A DNA stretch of 64,000 nt from Mesorhizobium sp. Root102 (GTDB lineage: Bacteria > Pseudomonadota > Alphaproteobacteria > Rhizobiales > Rhizobiaceae), in NCBI RefSeq assembly GCF_001425625.1, contig NZ_LMCP01000006.1, positions 1 to 64,000 of the forward strand, given 5' to 3'. The translations under genes and the position numbers were made by a program. The notes beneath the pieces are model-generated. The model was not told the DNA's origin. It was given only the letters and a program-made list of their open reading frames with translations, and did no database searches. This document shows positions 47,918 through 58,566 of this stretch, piece by piece (the first letter of the stretch is position 1; each line of letters starts with the position of its first letter).

Positions 47918-48814
47918 ATGCACAGCATCAAGCGGTTCATCCCCGCCACCTTCGTCGTGTTGTGGGCAACCGGCTTCATCGGCGCGCGCTACGCCATGCC
48001 ATGGGCGGAGCCGTTCACCTTCCTCGCCGCACGGTTCGTCATCGCCGCCATCCTGCTGGCCGTTCTGACGCTTGTGCTGGGTTCGAAGAGAGCCACCCGC
48101 GAGGAGGCGTTGCATGCCACCGGCGCCGGCATACTGATGCACGGCGTCTATCTCGGCGCCGTATTCTGGGCCATCCACAGAGGCATGCCGGCCGGCTTTT
48201 CGGCGCTGATCGTCGGCCTGCAGCCGCTGATCACGGCGGTGCTTGCCGGCAAGTTTCTCGGCGAGGCGATCCTGCCGCGCCACTGGGCCGGCCTCGGCAT
48301 CGGCCTCATCGGCATCGTCATCGTGCTGTGGCCAAAGCTCGGTGCGCTGGGCGGCGGCGTAACAGTGGCGACGCTGACCGCTTCGCTGGTCTCGGTGCTC
48401 GGCATGAGCGCCGGCACCATCTGGCAGAAGCGCTTCGCTTCCGGCGGCGACCTCGTCGCGGCGACCATGTGGCAATATGTCGGCGGCGCGGCTGTGATGA
48501 TCCTGGCCGCACTGGCCTTCGAGACGCACACGGTCGTCATCAATGGCGAACTGATCTTCGCCATGGCCTGGCTGGTGCTGGTGCTGTCGCTCGGCGCCAT
48601 CTTCCTGCTGATGGTGATGATCCGCGACGGCGAGATGTCGAAAGTGGCCTCGCTGTTCTACCTGGTGCCCGCGGTGACGGCCCTCATCGCCTGGGCCTTG
48701 TTCGACGAGCAGCTCAATGCGCTGCAGATTGTCGGCATGGCCATCACGACATTCGGCGTCGGCCTGGCAACCGCTCGGCCGAACAAGGGAGGAATTGTAG
48801 AACTGAGGAATTGA
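47918..48814 (+). CDS. DMT family transporter (EamA domains)
   Basis: A 298-residue inner-membrane exporter with ten predicted helices in two EamA repeats; FVVLWATGFIGARYAMPWAEPF at the N-terminus is characteristic of this sub-branch. It is not closely similar to the other DMT gene of the window. No regulator is adjacent. The end of the gene is included in an inverted repeat. Confidence 0.82.
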   Translation: MHSIKRFIPATFVVLWATGFIGARYAMPWAEPFTFLAARFVIAAILLAVLTLVLGSKRATREEALHATGAGILMHGVYLGAVFWAIHRGMPAGFSALIVGLQPLITAVLAGKFLGEAILPRHWAGLGIGLIGIVIVLWPKLGALGGGVTVATLTASLVSVLGMSAGTIWQKRFASGGDLVAATMWQYVGGAAVMILAALAFETHTVVINGELIFAMAWLVLVLSLGAIFLLMVMIRDGEMSKVASLFYLVPAVTALIAWALFDEQLNALQIVGMAITTFGVGLATARPNKGGIVELRN

Positions 48815-48856
48815 GTAACCCAAGCGGCAGCCCATTCTTCAATTCTTCAATTCCTC
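48805..48856. terminator. Inverted repeat between the DMT and YihY genes
   Basis: GAGGAATTGA (48805-48814) and TCAATTCCTC (48847-48856) are perfectly complementary across a 32-base loop and include the DMT stop codon. This may serve as a bidirectional terminator for the two convergent genes, though the loop is long and there is no clear T-run. Confidence 0.4.
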
Positions 48857-48874
48857 TATCCGCCCAGCATCGAC

Positions 48875-49723
48875 TCATCCGACCCGGGCGCGTGCCTCCA
48901 GATAGCGGCTGATCGCGGCATTGAGTTCGCCGCCAAGGATGAAGATCGCCGAGACCATGTAGAGGAAGACCACGGCGATCATGATCGAGGCAAGGCCGGC
49001 ATAGGTCGTCACATAGGACGAGAAGTGATCGAGATAGGCGGCGAAGATGGTCGAACCGATAAGCCATGCCGCCAGCGTGAAGATGATGCCCGGCACCAGC
49101 GAGACGAAACGGCGTTTGCCTGCCGGCAGCCAGAAATGCACGGCAAACAATCCGCCGACAATGACCACGGAGGCGATGACATAGCGCCATAGCGTGATCG
49201 TGCCCATGTAGGGCTTGATGCCGTCGATATGGGCTTCGGCGAGCCGCGCCAGCAGCGGCGCGAACACCAGGAGCACGCTGATCGCCAGGAAACCGGCGGT
49301 GGCGATGAGAACGAAGATGATGCTCTGCACCCGGCGGTAGATGATGCCGCGCGTTTCCGAGACGCGATAGGCGCGGTTGAGCGACGTGCGCAGCGCCTCG
49401 ATGCCGTTCGAGGCAAAGTAGGCGGCCAGCACCACGCCATAGGTCAAAAGATCGGTTCGCCGGACGGTCAGCACATTGAGCACTTCGCGCGCGATCGGCT
49501 TGGCGATCTGTTCGGGCCAGGTGTCGAAGACGAGGTGCACGGCCGTGTCGGAGAACGCCTGCGCGCCGAGGAAGCTCGCCAGCGTCGTGGCGAAGATCAG
49601 GAACGGGAACAGCGCCATCAGCGAGGTGATCGCCAGATGGCTGGCCATCGCCCAGCCGTCATCGGTGTTGAAATGGCCAAGCGCATCGTAGAGAACCCGC
49701 TTGAGGGCTACGATCTTCCGCAT
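48875..49723 (-). CDS. YihY/virulence factor BrkB family membrane protein
   Basis: A 282-residue inner-membrane protein with about six helices. Family marks include GWAMASHLAITSLMALFPFLIF near residue 23, 'YFASNGIEALRTSLNRAYRV' and the C-terminal FILGGELNAAISR. Often misnamed ribonuclease BN; function is unsettled. Start at 49723 (MRKIVALK) chosen by family length. Divergent from the SDR gene with 58 bases between them. Confidence 0.88.
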   Translation of the reverse strand: MRKIVALKRVLYDALGHFNTDDGWAMASHLAITSLMALFPFLIFATTLASFLGAQAFSDTAVHLVFDTWPEQIAKPIAREVLNVLTVRRTDLLTYGVVLAAYFASNGIEALRTSLNRAYRVSETRGIIYRRVQSIIFVLIATAGFLAISVLLVFAPLLARLAEAHIDGIKPYMGTITLWRYVIASVVIVGGLFAVHFWLPAGKRRFVSLVPGIIFTLAAWLIGSTIFAAYLDHFSSYVTTYAGLASIMIAVVFLYMVSAIFILGGELNAAISRYLEARARVG

Positions 49724-49781
49724 CAAGAACCGCGCCCTCCAATTGTCTCCACGCCGGGAATATGGGAAGGGATTGCGGCAA

Positions 49782-50648
49782 ATGGCAACCCTTGACGAAA
49801 CTACGCACAGTCCGGCGCAGGAATTGCGCTCGATCATCGTCACCGGCGCATCCTCGGGAATAGGCGCGTACTGCGCCCGTGCGTTGAAGGCCGAAGGCTG
49901 GCGGGTGTTCGCGACGGCGCGCAAGCCGCAGGACATCGCCGCGCTCGAAGCCGACGGCATCGAGGCCTTCTATCTCGATTATTGCGAGCCGGACTCCATC
50001 GCCGCGCTGGTGACGGCGGTGCTCGACCGGACCGGCGGCCGACTCGACGCCCTGTTCAACAATGGCGCCTATGCTCAGCCGGGCGCCGTCGAGGATCTGC
50101 CCGTTGCTGCGCTCAAGCAGCAGTTCGAGGCGAATTTCTTCGGCTGGCATGACCTGACCCGCCGGCTGGTGCCGGTGATGCGCCGCCAGGGTCACGGCCG
50201 CATGGTCCACTGCTCGTCGATCCTCGGCCTGACGCCAGTGCGTTTTCGCGGCGCCTATTCGGCGTCGAAACACGCCTTGGAGGCCCTGATGCTCTGCCAG
50301 CGCCAGGAACTGGCCGGTAGCGGCGTCCATGTTTCGCTGATCGAACCAGGGCCGGTGAAGTCAAGGATCGCCAGCAATGGCCTCACCTGGTTTCTCAGGA
50401 ACATCGACCACGAGAATTCCGTGCACCGCGTGGATTATGCAGCGCAACTCGAGCGGCTGCGGGCCGGCGGCAGCCAATCGGCCTTGAAGCCAGGGCCGGA
50501 AGTGGTTCACGCGGCGCTGCGCCATGCACTTCTGTCGCGGCGCCCGCGCCCGCACTATGTGGTAACAGTGCCGGCCAGGATCGGTGCGGTCCTCAAACGC
50601 ATCCTGCCCGCGTCGATGCTCTACCGCATCCTTGCCAAACGCGCCTGA
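49782..50648 (+). CDS. SDR family oxidoreductase
   Basis: A 288-residue short-chain dehydrogenase: TGASSGIG nucleotide motif at about 21-28, NNGAYAQPG, catalytic Ser in HCSSILG and Y-x-x-x-K (YSASK). The long C-terminal part with 'VDYAAQLERL' places it in the group related to retinol/17-beta-hydroxysteroid-type SDRs. Substrate unknown. It begins a plus-strand series SDR-twin-TM-pduO-rhomboid with gaps of 23, 25 and 29 bases, which suggests one operon. Confidence 0.88.
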   Translation: MATLDETTHSPAQELRSIIVTGASSGIGAYCARALKAEGWRVFATARKPQDIAALEADGIEAFYLDYCEPDSIAALVTAVLDRTGGRLDALFNNGAYAQPGAVEDLPVAALKQQFEANFFGWHDLTRRLVPVMRRQGHGRMVHCSSILGLTPVRFRGAYSASKHALEALMLCQRQELAGSGVHVSLIEPGPVKSRIASNGLTWFLRNIDHENSVHRVDYAAQLERLRAGGSQSALKPGPEVVHAALRHALLSRRPRPHYVVTVPARIGAVLKRILPASMLYRILAKRA

Positions 50649-50671
50649 ATCAACCGAACTGGGAACACACC

Positions 50672-50863
50672 ATGGCATCCGTCTTCAACATTCTCGCCAT
50701 TCTGGTCATGGTCGCCGTGGTGATCGTGCTTGTTCGCGGCCTCATCAACATGATGCGCGGCGGCTCAGGCGTCACCTCGAACAAGCTCATGCAGGCGCGC
50801 GTCATGCTACAGGCCGTGGCGCTGGTGCTGATCCTGCTGGCGGTGTATTTCACCCGCAAATGA
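50672..50863 (+). CDS. Small twin-transmembrane protein (HIG1-like)
   Basis: A 63-residue protein with two helices joined by the short polar segment SNKLMQARVMLQ; this S-N-x-L-M-x-x-R-V-x-x-Q pattern is the HIG1 domain signature. Mitochondrial relatives attach to respiratory complexes, so a respiratory role is possible but inferred. It lies between the SDR and cobalamin adenosyltransferase genes on the same strand, as in other rhizobia. Confidence 0.82.
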   Translation: MASVFNILAILVMVAVVIVLVRGLINMMRGGSGVTSNKLMQARVMLQAVALVLILLAVYFTRK

Positions 50864-50888
50864 GGATATCGGCAGCCGGGGAGGCGAA

Positions 50889-51470
50889 ATGGTCAAGCTC
50901 AACAAGATCTACACCCGCACCGGCGACGATGGCACCACGGGTCTCGGCACCGGCGAACGGCGGCTGAAATCCGATCTGCGGGTGGACGCTTACGGCACGG
51001 TCGACGAAGCCAATGCCTGCATAGGCATCGCCAGGGTCCACACGGCATCGGCCCACCCGGCGATCGACGCCATGCTTTCCCGCATCCAGAACGATCTATT
51101 CGACCTCGGCGCCGATCTCGCCGTGCCCGACGACGGCAAGCCGCTCGGCTATGAGCCGCTTCGCATCATCGCCGTGCAGACCGACCGGGTCGAGAAGGAC
51201 ATCGACCTGCTCAACAAGGAGCTTCAGCCGCTCAAATCCTTCGTGCTCAATGGCGGCACGCCGGCAGCGGCGGCACTTCACCTTGCCCGCACCGTGGCGC
51301 GGCGAGCCGAAAGGCTGATGGTGGAGCTGGCCCAGAACCCGCGCGAACACGTCAACCGCGATGGACTAAAATACATCAACCGCGTCTCGGATTTCCTGTT
51401 TGTCGCCGCCCGGGCGGTCAATGACAACGGAAACGCCGACGTGCTATGGGTTCCCGGCAAGAACCGCTGA
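50889..51470 (+). CDS. Cob(I)yrinic acid a,c-diamide adenosyltransferase (PduO type)
   Basis: A 193-residue ATP:corrinoid adenosyltransferase that forms adenosylcobalamin. The N-terminal KIYTRTGDDGTTGLGTGERRLKSD (in part) is the ATP-binding signature of PduO/MMAB enzymes, and 'NPREHVNRDGLKYINRVSDFLFVAAR' is the conserved C-terminal helix with R-x-S-D. The GGGGAGGCG site precedes the ATG. Adenosylcobalamin serves methylmalonyl-CoA mutase and other enzymes elsewhere in the genome. Confidence 0.93.
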   Translation: MVKLNKIYTRTGDDGTTGLGTGERRLKSDLRVDAYGTVDEANACIGIARVHTASAHPAIDAMLSRIQNDLFDLGADLAVPDDGKPLGYEPLRIIAVQTDRVEKDIDLLNKELQPLKSFVLNGGTPAAAALHLARTVARRAERLMVELAQNPREHVNRDGLKYINRVSDFLFVAARAVNDNGNADVLWVPGKNR

Positions 51471-51499
51471 TTGTCGAAGGCGGAAGAGGGCCCCGGGGC

Positions 51500-52300
51500 A
51501 TGTTCATCCCGCTTTACGACACCAACAGGCTGCGGCACATCCGCCTGCAATATGTGACGATCGGACTGATCGTGGTCAACGCCCTGGTCTACCTCGCCAC
51601 CGCGCTCGGCGGCGAGAATTTCTCCAATGCCGCCGTGCTTGGTCTCGGCTTCATCCCGTCGGTCGTCCATGACACCGCCGAGCTTGATCCCCGTTTTATC
51701 GTCATCCCCGAAAGCCTGAGCTACCTCACCTATTCCTTCCTGCACGCCGACATCTTTCACCTCGGCGGCAACATGCTGTTCCTGTGGGTGTTCGGCGACA
51801 ATGTCGAGGATGCGCTGGGCCACATCCGCTACCTCATCTTCTATCTGCTCTGCGCCGTTGCGGGAGCCGCCTTCCAGGGCCTTGTCGCCTGGGATTCCCA
51901 GGTACCGCTGATCGGGGCCTCCGGCGCCATCGCCGGCGTGGTCGTCGCCTATCTGATCCTTTATCCCAGGGTGAAGGTCTGGGTGCTGGCGTTTGCCCGT
52001 ATCCCGCTGCGCATCCCGGCCTTCATCCCGCTCATCCTGTGGGTGCTGTTCCAGGTGGTGATGTTTGCCGCCGGCGGCGAGGACCAGATTTCCTGGGCCT
52101 GCCACATCGGCGGCATCATCGCCGGCGCCGTTCTGGTGCTTGTCTTGCGCAGCCGCGGCGTGCCGCTGTTTGCCGGCGCTGACGAGGATGCCGCGGTCGC
52201 CGCTCCCAACCAGCCGCAGGCCACTGCTGAACCGGTGGCGCCTGAGCCACCCGCCGCAACACCGCGTTGGGGGCGCGGAAACGCTTCCAGTTCGGACTGA
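51500..52300 (+). CDS. Rhomboid family intramembrane serine protease
   Basis: A 266-residue membrane protease with six or seven helices. The catalytic dyad is Ser141 (LIGASGAIAG) and His202 (CHIGG); the HxxxN motif is HLGGN at 87-91. A proline/alanine-rich cytoplasmic tail follows from about residue 225. ATG 51500 is chosen because MFIPLYD is the family start; ATG 51446 in the same frame would overlap the preceding gene by 25 bases. Substrates are unknown. Confidence 0.92.
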   Translation: MFIPLYDTNRLRHIRLQYVTIGLIVVNALVYLATALGGENFSNAAVLGLGFIPSVVHDTAELDPRFIVIPESLSYLTYSFLHADIFHLGGNMLFLWVFGDNVEDALGHIRYLIFYLLCAVAGAAFQGLVAWDSQVPLIGASGAIAGVVVAYLILYPRVKVWVLAFARIPLRIPAFIPLILWVLFQVVMFAAGGEDQISWACHIGGIIAGAVLVLVLRSRGVPLFAGADEDAAVAAPNQPQATAEPVAPEPPAATPRWGRGNASSSD

Positions 52301-52481
52301 ACCGATTTGAGCGGCTTGCCGCGTATTGACGTGCAGGGTTGCCGCAACTACGGAAACGTCTCCGCTCCGGCTTAAGGCGGTCAAAGACCAGAATTTCCAT
52401 CCGGAATGTCGGCTTTCGACAACTCAGAAAGGGCGCAGGCTGTTATAGCGCGCCCAACTAGCGTGAAGAGGTGACAGGCAA

Positions 52482-53231
52482 ATGAAGATCCTTGTGCCCG
52501 TGAAGCGGGTTGTGGATGCGAACGTCAAGGTTCGCGTGAAGGCTGACGGGTCGGCGGTGGAGCTCGCCAACGTCAAGATGGCGATGAACCCGTTCGACGA
52601 GATCGCTGTTGAAGAAGCAATCCGGCTGAAGGAAGCCGGCAAGGCGGAAGAAATCATCGTCGTCTCGATCGGCCCGCAGCAGGCGCAGGAAACCCTGCGC
52701 ACCGCGCTCGCCATGGGCGCCGACCGCGCCATTCTGGTCAAGACCGACGAACAGACCGAGCCGCTCGGTGTCGCCAAGGTGCTGAAGGGCGTCGTCGACG
52801 CTGAGCAGCCCGGCCTCGTCATCCTCGGCAAGCAGGCGATCGACGACGATTCCAACCAGACCGGCCAGATGCTGGCGGCACTGCTGGGTTGGGCGCAGGG
52901 CACCTTCGCCTCCAAGATCGTGCTCGACGGCGACAAAGCCAAGGTGACGCGCGAAGTCGACGGCGGCCTGCAGACCGTGGAACTGAAGATGCCGGCGATC
53001 GTCACCGCCGACCTTCGCCTCAACCAGCCGCGCTATGCCTCCTTGCCCAACATCATGAAGGCCAAGAAAAAGCAGCTCGACGAGAAGAGCCCGGCCGACT
53101 ACGGCGCCGACGTCAAGCCACGGCTGAAGGTCATCAAGACCGAGGAGCCGAGTGGCCGTAAGGCAGGCGTCAAGGTCAAGAGCGTCGCCGAGTTGGTGGA
53201 CAAGCTCAAGAACGAAGCCGGCGTATTGTAA
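52482..53231 (+). CDS. etfB: Electron transfer flavoprotein subunit beta
   Basis: Small subunit of the soluble FAD/AMP heterodimer that takes electrons from acyl-CoA and other dehydrogenases and passes them to ETF:ubiquinone oxidoreductase. The 249 residues start [19 protein letters not shown] and include the AMP-site region and recognition loop [20 protein letters not shown] (in part) of group I ETF-beta. 23 bases separate it from etfA. The 181 bases upstream hold its promoter. Confidence 0.97.
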   Translation: MKILVPVKRVVDANVKVRVKADGSAVELANVKMAMNPFDEIAVEEAIRLKEAGKAEEIIVVSIGPQQAQETLRTALAMGADRAILVKTDEQTEPLGVAKVLKGVVDAEQPGLVILGKQAIDDDSNQTGQMLAALLGWAQGTFASKIVLDGDKAKVTREVDGGLQTVELKMPAIVTADLRLNQPRYASLPNIMKAKKKQLDEKSPADYGADVKPRLKVIKTEEPSGRKAGVKVKSVAELVDKLKNEAGVL

Positions 53232-53254
53232 GCGATCGGGAAAGGAACAGACAA

Positions 53255-54184
53255 ATGACAATTCTCCTCATCGCCGAACACGACAACGCCAGTCTTTCCG
53301 ACCAAACCGCCAAGGCGCTGTCTGCCGCCTTGCAGATTGGCTCGGACGTGCATGTGCTGGTTGCCGGCAAGGGCGCCAAGCCGGCAGCGGACGCTGCCGC
53401 CAAACTGAAGGGCGTGAGCAAGGTGCTGCTCGCCGAAGCCGACGAGCTTGCCGAGCACCTTGCCGAACCGACAGCAGCACTCGTTGTGTCACTGGCAGGC
53501 GCGTATGACACCATCATCGCGCCGGCGACCTCGTCGGGCAAGAATGTCGCGCCGCGCGTGGCAGCGCTCCTCGATGTCGCGCAGGTGTCCGAGATCATCG
53601 AAGTCGTATCGCCCGACACCTTCAAGCGGCCGATCTATGCCGGCAACGCCATCCAGACGGTGCAGTCGACCGACGCCAAGAAGGTGATCACGGTGCGCAC
53701 GGCCTCCTTCCAGGCAACCCCCGAGGGCGGCTCGGCCGCGGTCGAGACCGTCAAGGCGGCAGCCAACCCCGGCCTGTCCTCCTTCGTCGAGAACAAGCTT
53801 TCCGAGACCGACCGTCCGGAACTGACCTCGGCCAAGATCATCATCTCGGGTGGTCGTGCGTTGGGTTCGGCGGAGAAGTTCCAGGAAGTCATCCTGCCGG
53901 TTGCCGACAAGCTCGGTGCCGCCGTCGGTGCCTCCCGCGCCGCGGTCGACGCCGGCTATGCGCCGAACGACTGGCAGGTCGGCCAGACCGGCAAGGTGGT
54001 TGCCCCCGATCTCTACATTGCGGTGGGCATCTCCGGCGCCATCCAGCACCTCGCCGGCATGAAGGATTCGAAGGTCATCGTCGCCATCAACAAGGACGAG
54101 GAGGCGCCGATTTTCCAGGTTGCCGACTACGGCCTCGTCGGAGATCTCTTCGTCATTCTGCCGGAGCTGCAAAAGGCGCTTTGA
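53255..54184 (+). CDS. etfA: Electron transfer flavoprotein subunit alpha
   Basis: FAD-binding subunit of ETF. The 309 residues end in the FAD domain with [36 protein letters not shown] and '[15 protein letters not shown]', all diagnostic of ETF-alpha. AAAGGAAC precedes the ATG. It is cotranscribed with etfB and is followed by a hairpin, then by the 3-hydroxybutyryl-CoA dehydrogenase gene. Confidence 0.97.
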   Translation: MTILLIAEHDNASLSDQTAKALSAALQIGSDVHVLVAGKGAKPAADAAAKLKGVSKVLLAEADELAEHLAEPTAALVVSLAGAYDTIIAPATSSGKNVAPRVAALLDVAQVSEIIEVVSPDTFKRPIYAGNAIQTVQSTDAKKVITVRTASFQATPEGGSAAVETVKAAANPGLSSFVENKLSETDRPELTSAKIIISGGRALGSAEKFQEVILPVADKLGAAVGASRAAVDAGYAPNDWQVGQTGKVVAPDLYIAVGISGAIQHLAGMKDSKVIVAINKDEEAPIFQVADYGLVGDLFVILPELQKAL

Positions 54185-54213
54185 CGCTTTCTGCCAAAGC
54201 GTATTAAATGGCG

Positions 54214-54247
54214 AGGGTGGGGTAGACGAAGTCGCCCCGCCCTTTTA
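54214..54247 (+). terminator. Hairpin after etfA
   Basis: AGGGTGGGG (54214-54222) pairs with CCCCGCCCT (54235-54243), including one G-T pair, and is followed by TTTT. It probably limits read-through from etfBA into the dehydrogenase gene. Confidence 0.6.
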
Positions 54248-54300
54248 GTTTGCACCGCACAAAAAGCAGGCCGCAAAGGCCTTTTGACGGGATCGGTGTA

Positions 54301-55179
<879 letters not shown>

Positions 55180-55223
55180 TCAGGTTCGCGTCAGCGAACA
55201 GGCCGCCGGCCGATTGACCCTGA

Positions 55224-57218
55224 TCAGGACGCGGCAGCCAGCGGCTCTGTCTTGTTGTCGACCCCATCCGGCGCGACGGAAACGCATCCACGGCCGGCCG
55301 CCTTGGCGGCATAGCAAGCAGCGTCGGCTCTCGCGATGATTTCGTCGACCTCGCCACAATTGGCGCCGATCGCAGCCAACCCGATGCTGGCGCCGATCAG
55401 GTGGGGACGGCCGTCCCAAGTGAAATCCAGGCCGGCTATCGCATCGATGATGGATCGCGCCACAATCTTGGCGCGGGCGGCCAAACCCGATTTCAGGATG
55501 ACCGCGAATTCGTCGCCGCCCAGACGCGCGACGATGTCTTCGGGGCCAAGGACGCCGCGGATAGCCTCGGCGACCCGCTTGAGCAAGGCGTCTCCTGCCG
55601 CGTGGCCGCCGGTGTCGTTGACCAGTTTGAAGTGATCGAGGTCAACGAACATGAACTGATGTCCGCCGCCTCCGGCCAACACTGTCGTACAGTCCTTGCG
55701 CGCCTGAGCGACCAGTTCCTCCATCGTGCGGATGAAGCTCGAGCGATTGGCAAGGCCGGTCAGCGCGTCATGCGCGGCGGCGTGGGCAAGCTGTCGCTGC
55801 AGCGCGCGCGCATCGGTGAAATCCTGGAAGACGATGACCAGTCCGCAGAACTCGTTCCGCTCGTTCATGATCGGCGACACGACCTGACGGATGCTGCATC
55901 GCGTGTCGTCGCGCCGGATGAGGACGGCGCGGCTGTTCTGGTCGGAAGGGGCCTGGCCGATCGCCGGCCGGGTTACGCCGATCCTGTGACCCGTCTCCTC
56001 GTCTACCGCCCAGTAGACATGACCGAGCATCTTGCCGAGGGCCTCGCCGCCGGAAACTCCGGTCAGCTTTTCGGCGACCGGATTCATGAAGGTGACGCGG
56101 TTCGCCGCGTCGGTGCAGATAACGGCATCACCGATCGACTGGAGCGTTACCCTGAGTCGCTCCTTCTCATCGGCGAGCATTGTCGCCGACACAGCGAGGC
56201 GCTCTTCAGTCTCCTTGCGCCGGGTGATGTCGGTCAGGCTGCCAATGGCCCTGATCAGCCTCCCCTCGGCGTCACGCTCGATGACCTTGCCGCGGTCGAG
56301 GATCCACATCCAGTGGCCGTCCTTGTGGCGCATCCTGAACTCGGCTTCGAAGAATGGCGTCTTGCCGTCGAGATGGGCGCGATCCGCCTCGGCGACGGTC
56401 TGGCGATCGTCGGGATGGATCATCGTCAGCCAATGGTCGGGATCGCCATCGAGCTCGCCATCCGCATAACCAAGCATCCTGACCCAGGTCGAGGAATAGG
56501 TCGTGCCGCCCTTGCGCATGTCGAGGTCCCAGACGCCTTGGCCGGCGCCGGCGAGAGCGAAATTCCAGCGCGTTTCCGCTTCGGCGATGCGCGCCTCGGC
56601 CTGTTTGCGTGCGTCGATGTTCTCGATCTGCGAGACGAGATAGAGCGGACGGCCGCTTTTCTCGTCACGAATGACGGAACCGGCAAGATGGGCCCAGACG
56701 GGCGTGTCGTCCTTCCGCAGGTAACGCTTCTCGAATTGGAAGGCGTCGACGGTGCCGGCCTTTAGACCATCCATCGTTTCCCGCCCGATCTGCAGATCGT
56801 CGGGATGCGTGATCTGGAAAAAGGTCAGCGCCTCGATCTCCTCGCGGTTGTAGCCAAGCATGGCGGCAAAGGCCGGATTGGCCTCGAGAATGCTCCCGTC
56901 GAGACCGACAACGGCGATACCGATCGCCGAATCCTTCATCGCGCGGCGGAAGCGCTCTTCGCTCTGCGCGATCTGCCGGCGGTCCTTGGTGATCCGGCGA
57001 GCGAACAGGGCGGCGAGGAAGAGGGCACCCACCGCCACCGCTACAGAGATCCGCAGCCAGAGTTTCAGCGCGTCAGGGCCGGGATCCAGTCGCGACAACA
57101 CCATCGAGGCAACCGCGGCACAGAGGCCGGCCACGAGCAGCGCCGACCCTGCGTGCCCAAGAAATCGTCGGCCGATCAATCCTCGCCACATCGCGATACG
57201 TGCCACCCCCGTGCGCAA
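55224..57218 (-). CDS. Membrane-anchored PAS-PAS-PAS-GGDEF diguanylate cyclase
   Basis: A 664-residue sensor/cyclase. Two membrane helices lie at about 22-72, then three PAS/PAC modules (about 85-210, 215-340, 350-480) and a C-terminal GGDEF domain with the active motif RLGGDEF (GGDEF at 567-571). No EAL domain follows. The inhibitory RxxD site expected five residues before GGDEF is missing (GPED in its place), so product feedback may be absent. ATG 57191 (MWRGLIG) is an alternative start. It converges with the dehydrogenase gene, 44 bases away. Confidence 0.92.
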   Translation of the reverse strand: MRTGVARIAMWRGLIGRRFLGHAGSALLVAGLCAAVASMVLSRLDPGPDALKLWLRISVAVAVGALFLAALFARRITKDRRQIAQSEERFRRAMKDSAIGIAVVGLDGSILEANPAFAAMLGYNREEIEALTFFQITHPDDLQIGRETMDGLKAGTVDAFQFEKRYLRKDDTPVWAHLAGSVIRDEKSGRPLYLVSQIENIDARKQAEARIAEAETRWNFALAGAGQGVWDLDMRKGGTTYSSTWVRMLGYADGELDGDPDHWLTMIHPDDRQTVAEADRAHLDGKTPFFEAEFRMRHKDGHWMWILDRGKVIERDAEGRLIRAIGSLTDITRRKETEERLAVSATMLADEKERLRVTLQSIGDAVICTDAANRVTFMNPVAEKLTGVSGGEALGKMLGHVYWAVDEETGHRIGVTRPAIGQAPSDQNSRAVLIRRDDTRCSIRQVVSPIMNERNEFCGLVIVFQDFTDARALQRQLAHAAAHDALTGLANRSSFIRTMEELVAQARKDCTTVLAGGGGHQFMFVDLDHFKLVNDTGGHAAGDALLKRVAEAIRGVLGPEDIVARLGGDEFAVILKSGLAARAKIVARSIIDAIAGLDFTWDGRPHLIGASIGLAAIGANCGEVDEIIARADAACYAAKAAGRGCVSVAPDGVDNKTEPLAAAS

Positions 57219-57355
57219 GCTGATGTTGTCGCGCTGAGCCTGATGGATTGGCTTTAAGGAAAGGTTGCCTGCGGCATGCCGGCGCCATCGCTAACCGACA
57301 AACATTGCCGGCATGATTAAGGATCGGTGTGCACGGAGCGCGATCGCGGCGGGCA

Positions 57356-57994
57356 CTACCAGCGCACGAAAAATCGCCCGCCGAGCGCGCCGAGCAGCGC
57401 CAGCACCGCGATGGCGATAGTGTACCAGGTGGCGACGAAAAGCGGCGAATCGTCAAAGCAGTGCGCGGCGTAGAAGGTCGCCGCCAGTCCGCCGGCGAGC
57501 AGGCCAGCGACCGCCCCGGCAAGCACCGGCCGTGTCGGCGCGCCGTAGCGCAGCATCCACAGGAAGATGGCAAGCGGGCCGATGCCGATCAGCGGAATGA
57601 AGCCCATGCAGATCATCATGTTGGAGCCGATCATCCTTGTCCCCCACAGCGCCTCCGGCACCATGAAAAGCTCCAGAACCACAGCCACGGCCACCAGCAC
57701 TGGCGCCGCAGCCATCCAGGCCATTGCCCGGCCCGTCGAGGCACCCGGTGTCGACAAGGCGCGCACCAGGGCAAAGGCGCTGACCGCAAGCACGATGGTG
57801 AAAACAAATTTGGAAAGAAAGCGCATCGTGTGCGCAGCCGTCATGAAGTCCGGGCGCGGGCCGATGGTCAGCAGGAAAACGATGGCCGCGATCACCGCTG
57901 CCGCACAGGCGGCCATCCACCAGGCCGATTGCAGCGGCATCGCCTTGCTGCGGGCATCGGCGTCCAGCGCCTTGATGAGATCGTCCGTCCTCAT
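57356..57994 (-). CDS. NrsF-family (DUF1109) membrane anti-sigma factor
   Basis: A 212-residue protein with six membrane helices, starting MRTDDLIKALDADA, a typical NrsF N-terminus. The family holds ECF sigma factors of the SigF type at the membrane until metal or oxidative stress. Two cysteines important in the family are partly present (MICMGFIPL and AAHCFDD). Its ATG lies one base from the stop of the sigma gene, so the pair is coupled. Confidence 0.88.
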   Translation of the reverse strand: MRTDDLIKALDADARSKAMPLQSAWWMAACAAAVIAAIVFLLTIGPRPDFMTAAHTMRFLSKFVFTIVLAVSAFALVRALSTPGASTGRAMAWMAAAPVLVAVAVVLELFMVPEALWGTRMIGSNMMICMGFIPLIGIGPLAIFLWMLRYGAPTRPVLAGAVAGLLAGGLAATFYAAHCFDDSPLFVATWYTIAIAVLALLGALGGRFFVRW

Positions 57995-57995
57995 G

Positions 57996-58547
57996 TCATT
58001 CCCGTCCGAATCGCCCCTGCCCGAATCGCTTGGCTATCGCGGCAAGTCCCCGATGCAGCGACACACGCACCGCCGTCTCGCTGATGCCGAACTTTGCCGC
58101 CGTCTCCCCGATAGACCGCCCTTCTACCGACACGGCCGAGACCACGGAGCGTTGCGCCGGCGACAGGCCGTCCAATGCCCGGTTGATGTCGCGCTCGCTG
58201 ACGGTCTCCGCTTCCGGCTCGGCGAATGTCTCGGCGATATCGTCGACATCGATCTCGATGCGCCGCCCACGCCGCCGGAACGCGTCGATGAGCTTGAAGC
58301 GGGCGATCGCATAGATCCATGGCAACACCGGCGCATCCTGGCGCCAGGTATGCCGTTTCACATGGATGGCCAACAAGGTTTCCTGCACGACATCCTCGGG
58401 ATCGACCCCGCCCTGCACGATCTTGCGCCGGACAAAACCGCGCACCAGCGCGGCAATCCGGTGCAGAAAGTCGGTATAGGCCTTTTCGTCTCCCGCGATC
58501 GCGGCCCGCATCAGCCGGGAAAGCTCGGCCTCATCCTTGCCGCTCAC
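57996..58547 (-). CDS. ECF RNA polymerase sigma factor (SigF/EcfF type)
   Basis: A 183-residue ECF sigma factor: region 2 (AYTDFLHRIAALVRGFVRR; DPEDVVQETLLAIH; WIYAIARFKLIDAFRRR) and region 4 (LSPAQRSVVSAV; SIGETAAKFGISETAVRVSLHRGL). The start GTG 58547 has GGGGGAG eight bases upstream. Linkage to an NrsF anti-sigma factor places it with the Caulobacter SigF and Bradyrhizobium EcfF group, which respond to chromium, cadmium or reactive chlorine. An exact SigF-like promoter lies just upstream. Confidence 0.9.
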   Translation of the reverse strand: MSGKDEAELSRLMRAAIAGDEKAYTDFLHRIAALVRGFVRRKIVQGGVDPEDVVQETLLAIHVKRHTWRQDAPVLPWIYAIARFKLIDAFRRRGRRIEIDVDDIAETFAEPEAETVSERDINRALDGLSPAQRSVVSAVSVEGRSIGETAAKFGISETAVRVSLHRGLAAIAKRFGQGRFGRE

Positions 58548-58566
58548 AAGAGTTACTCCCCCGGTT

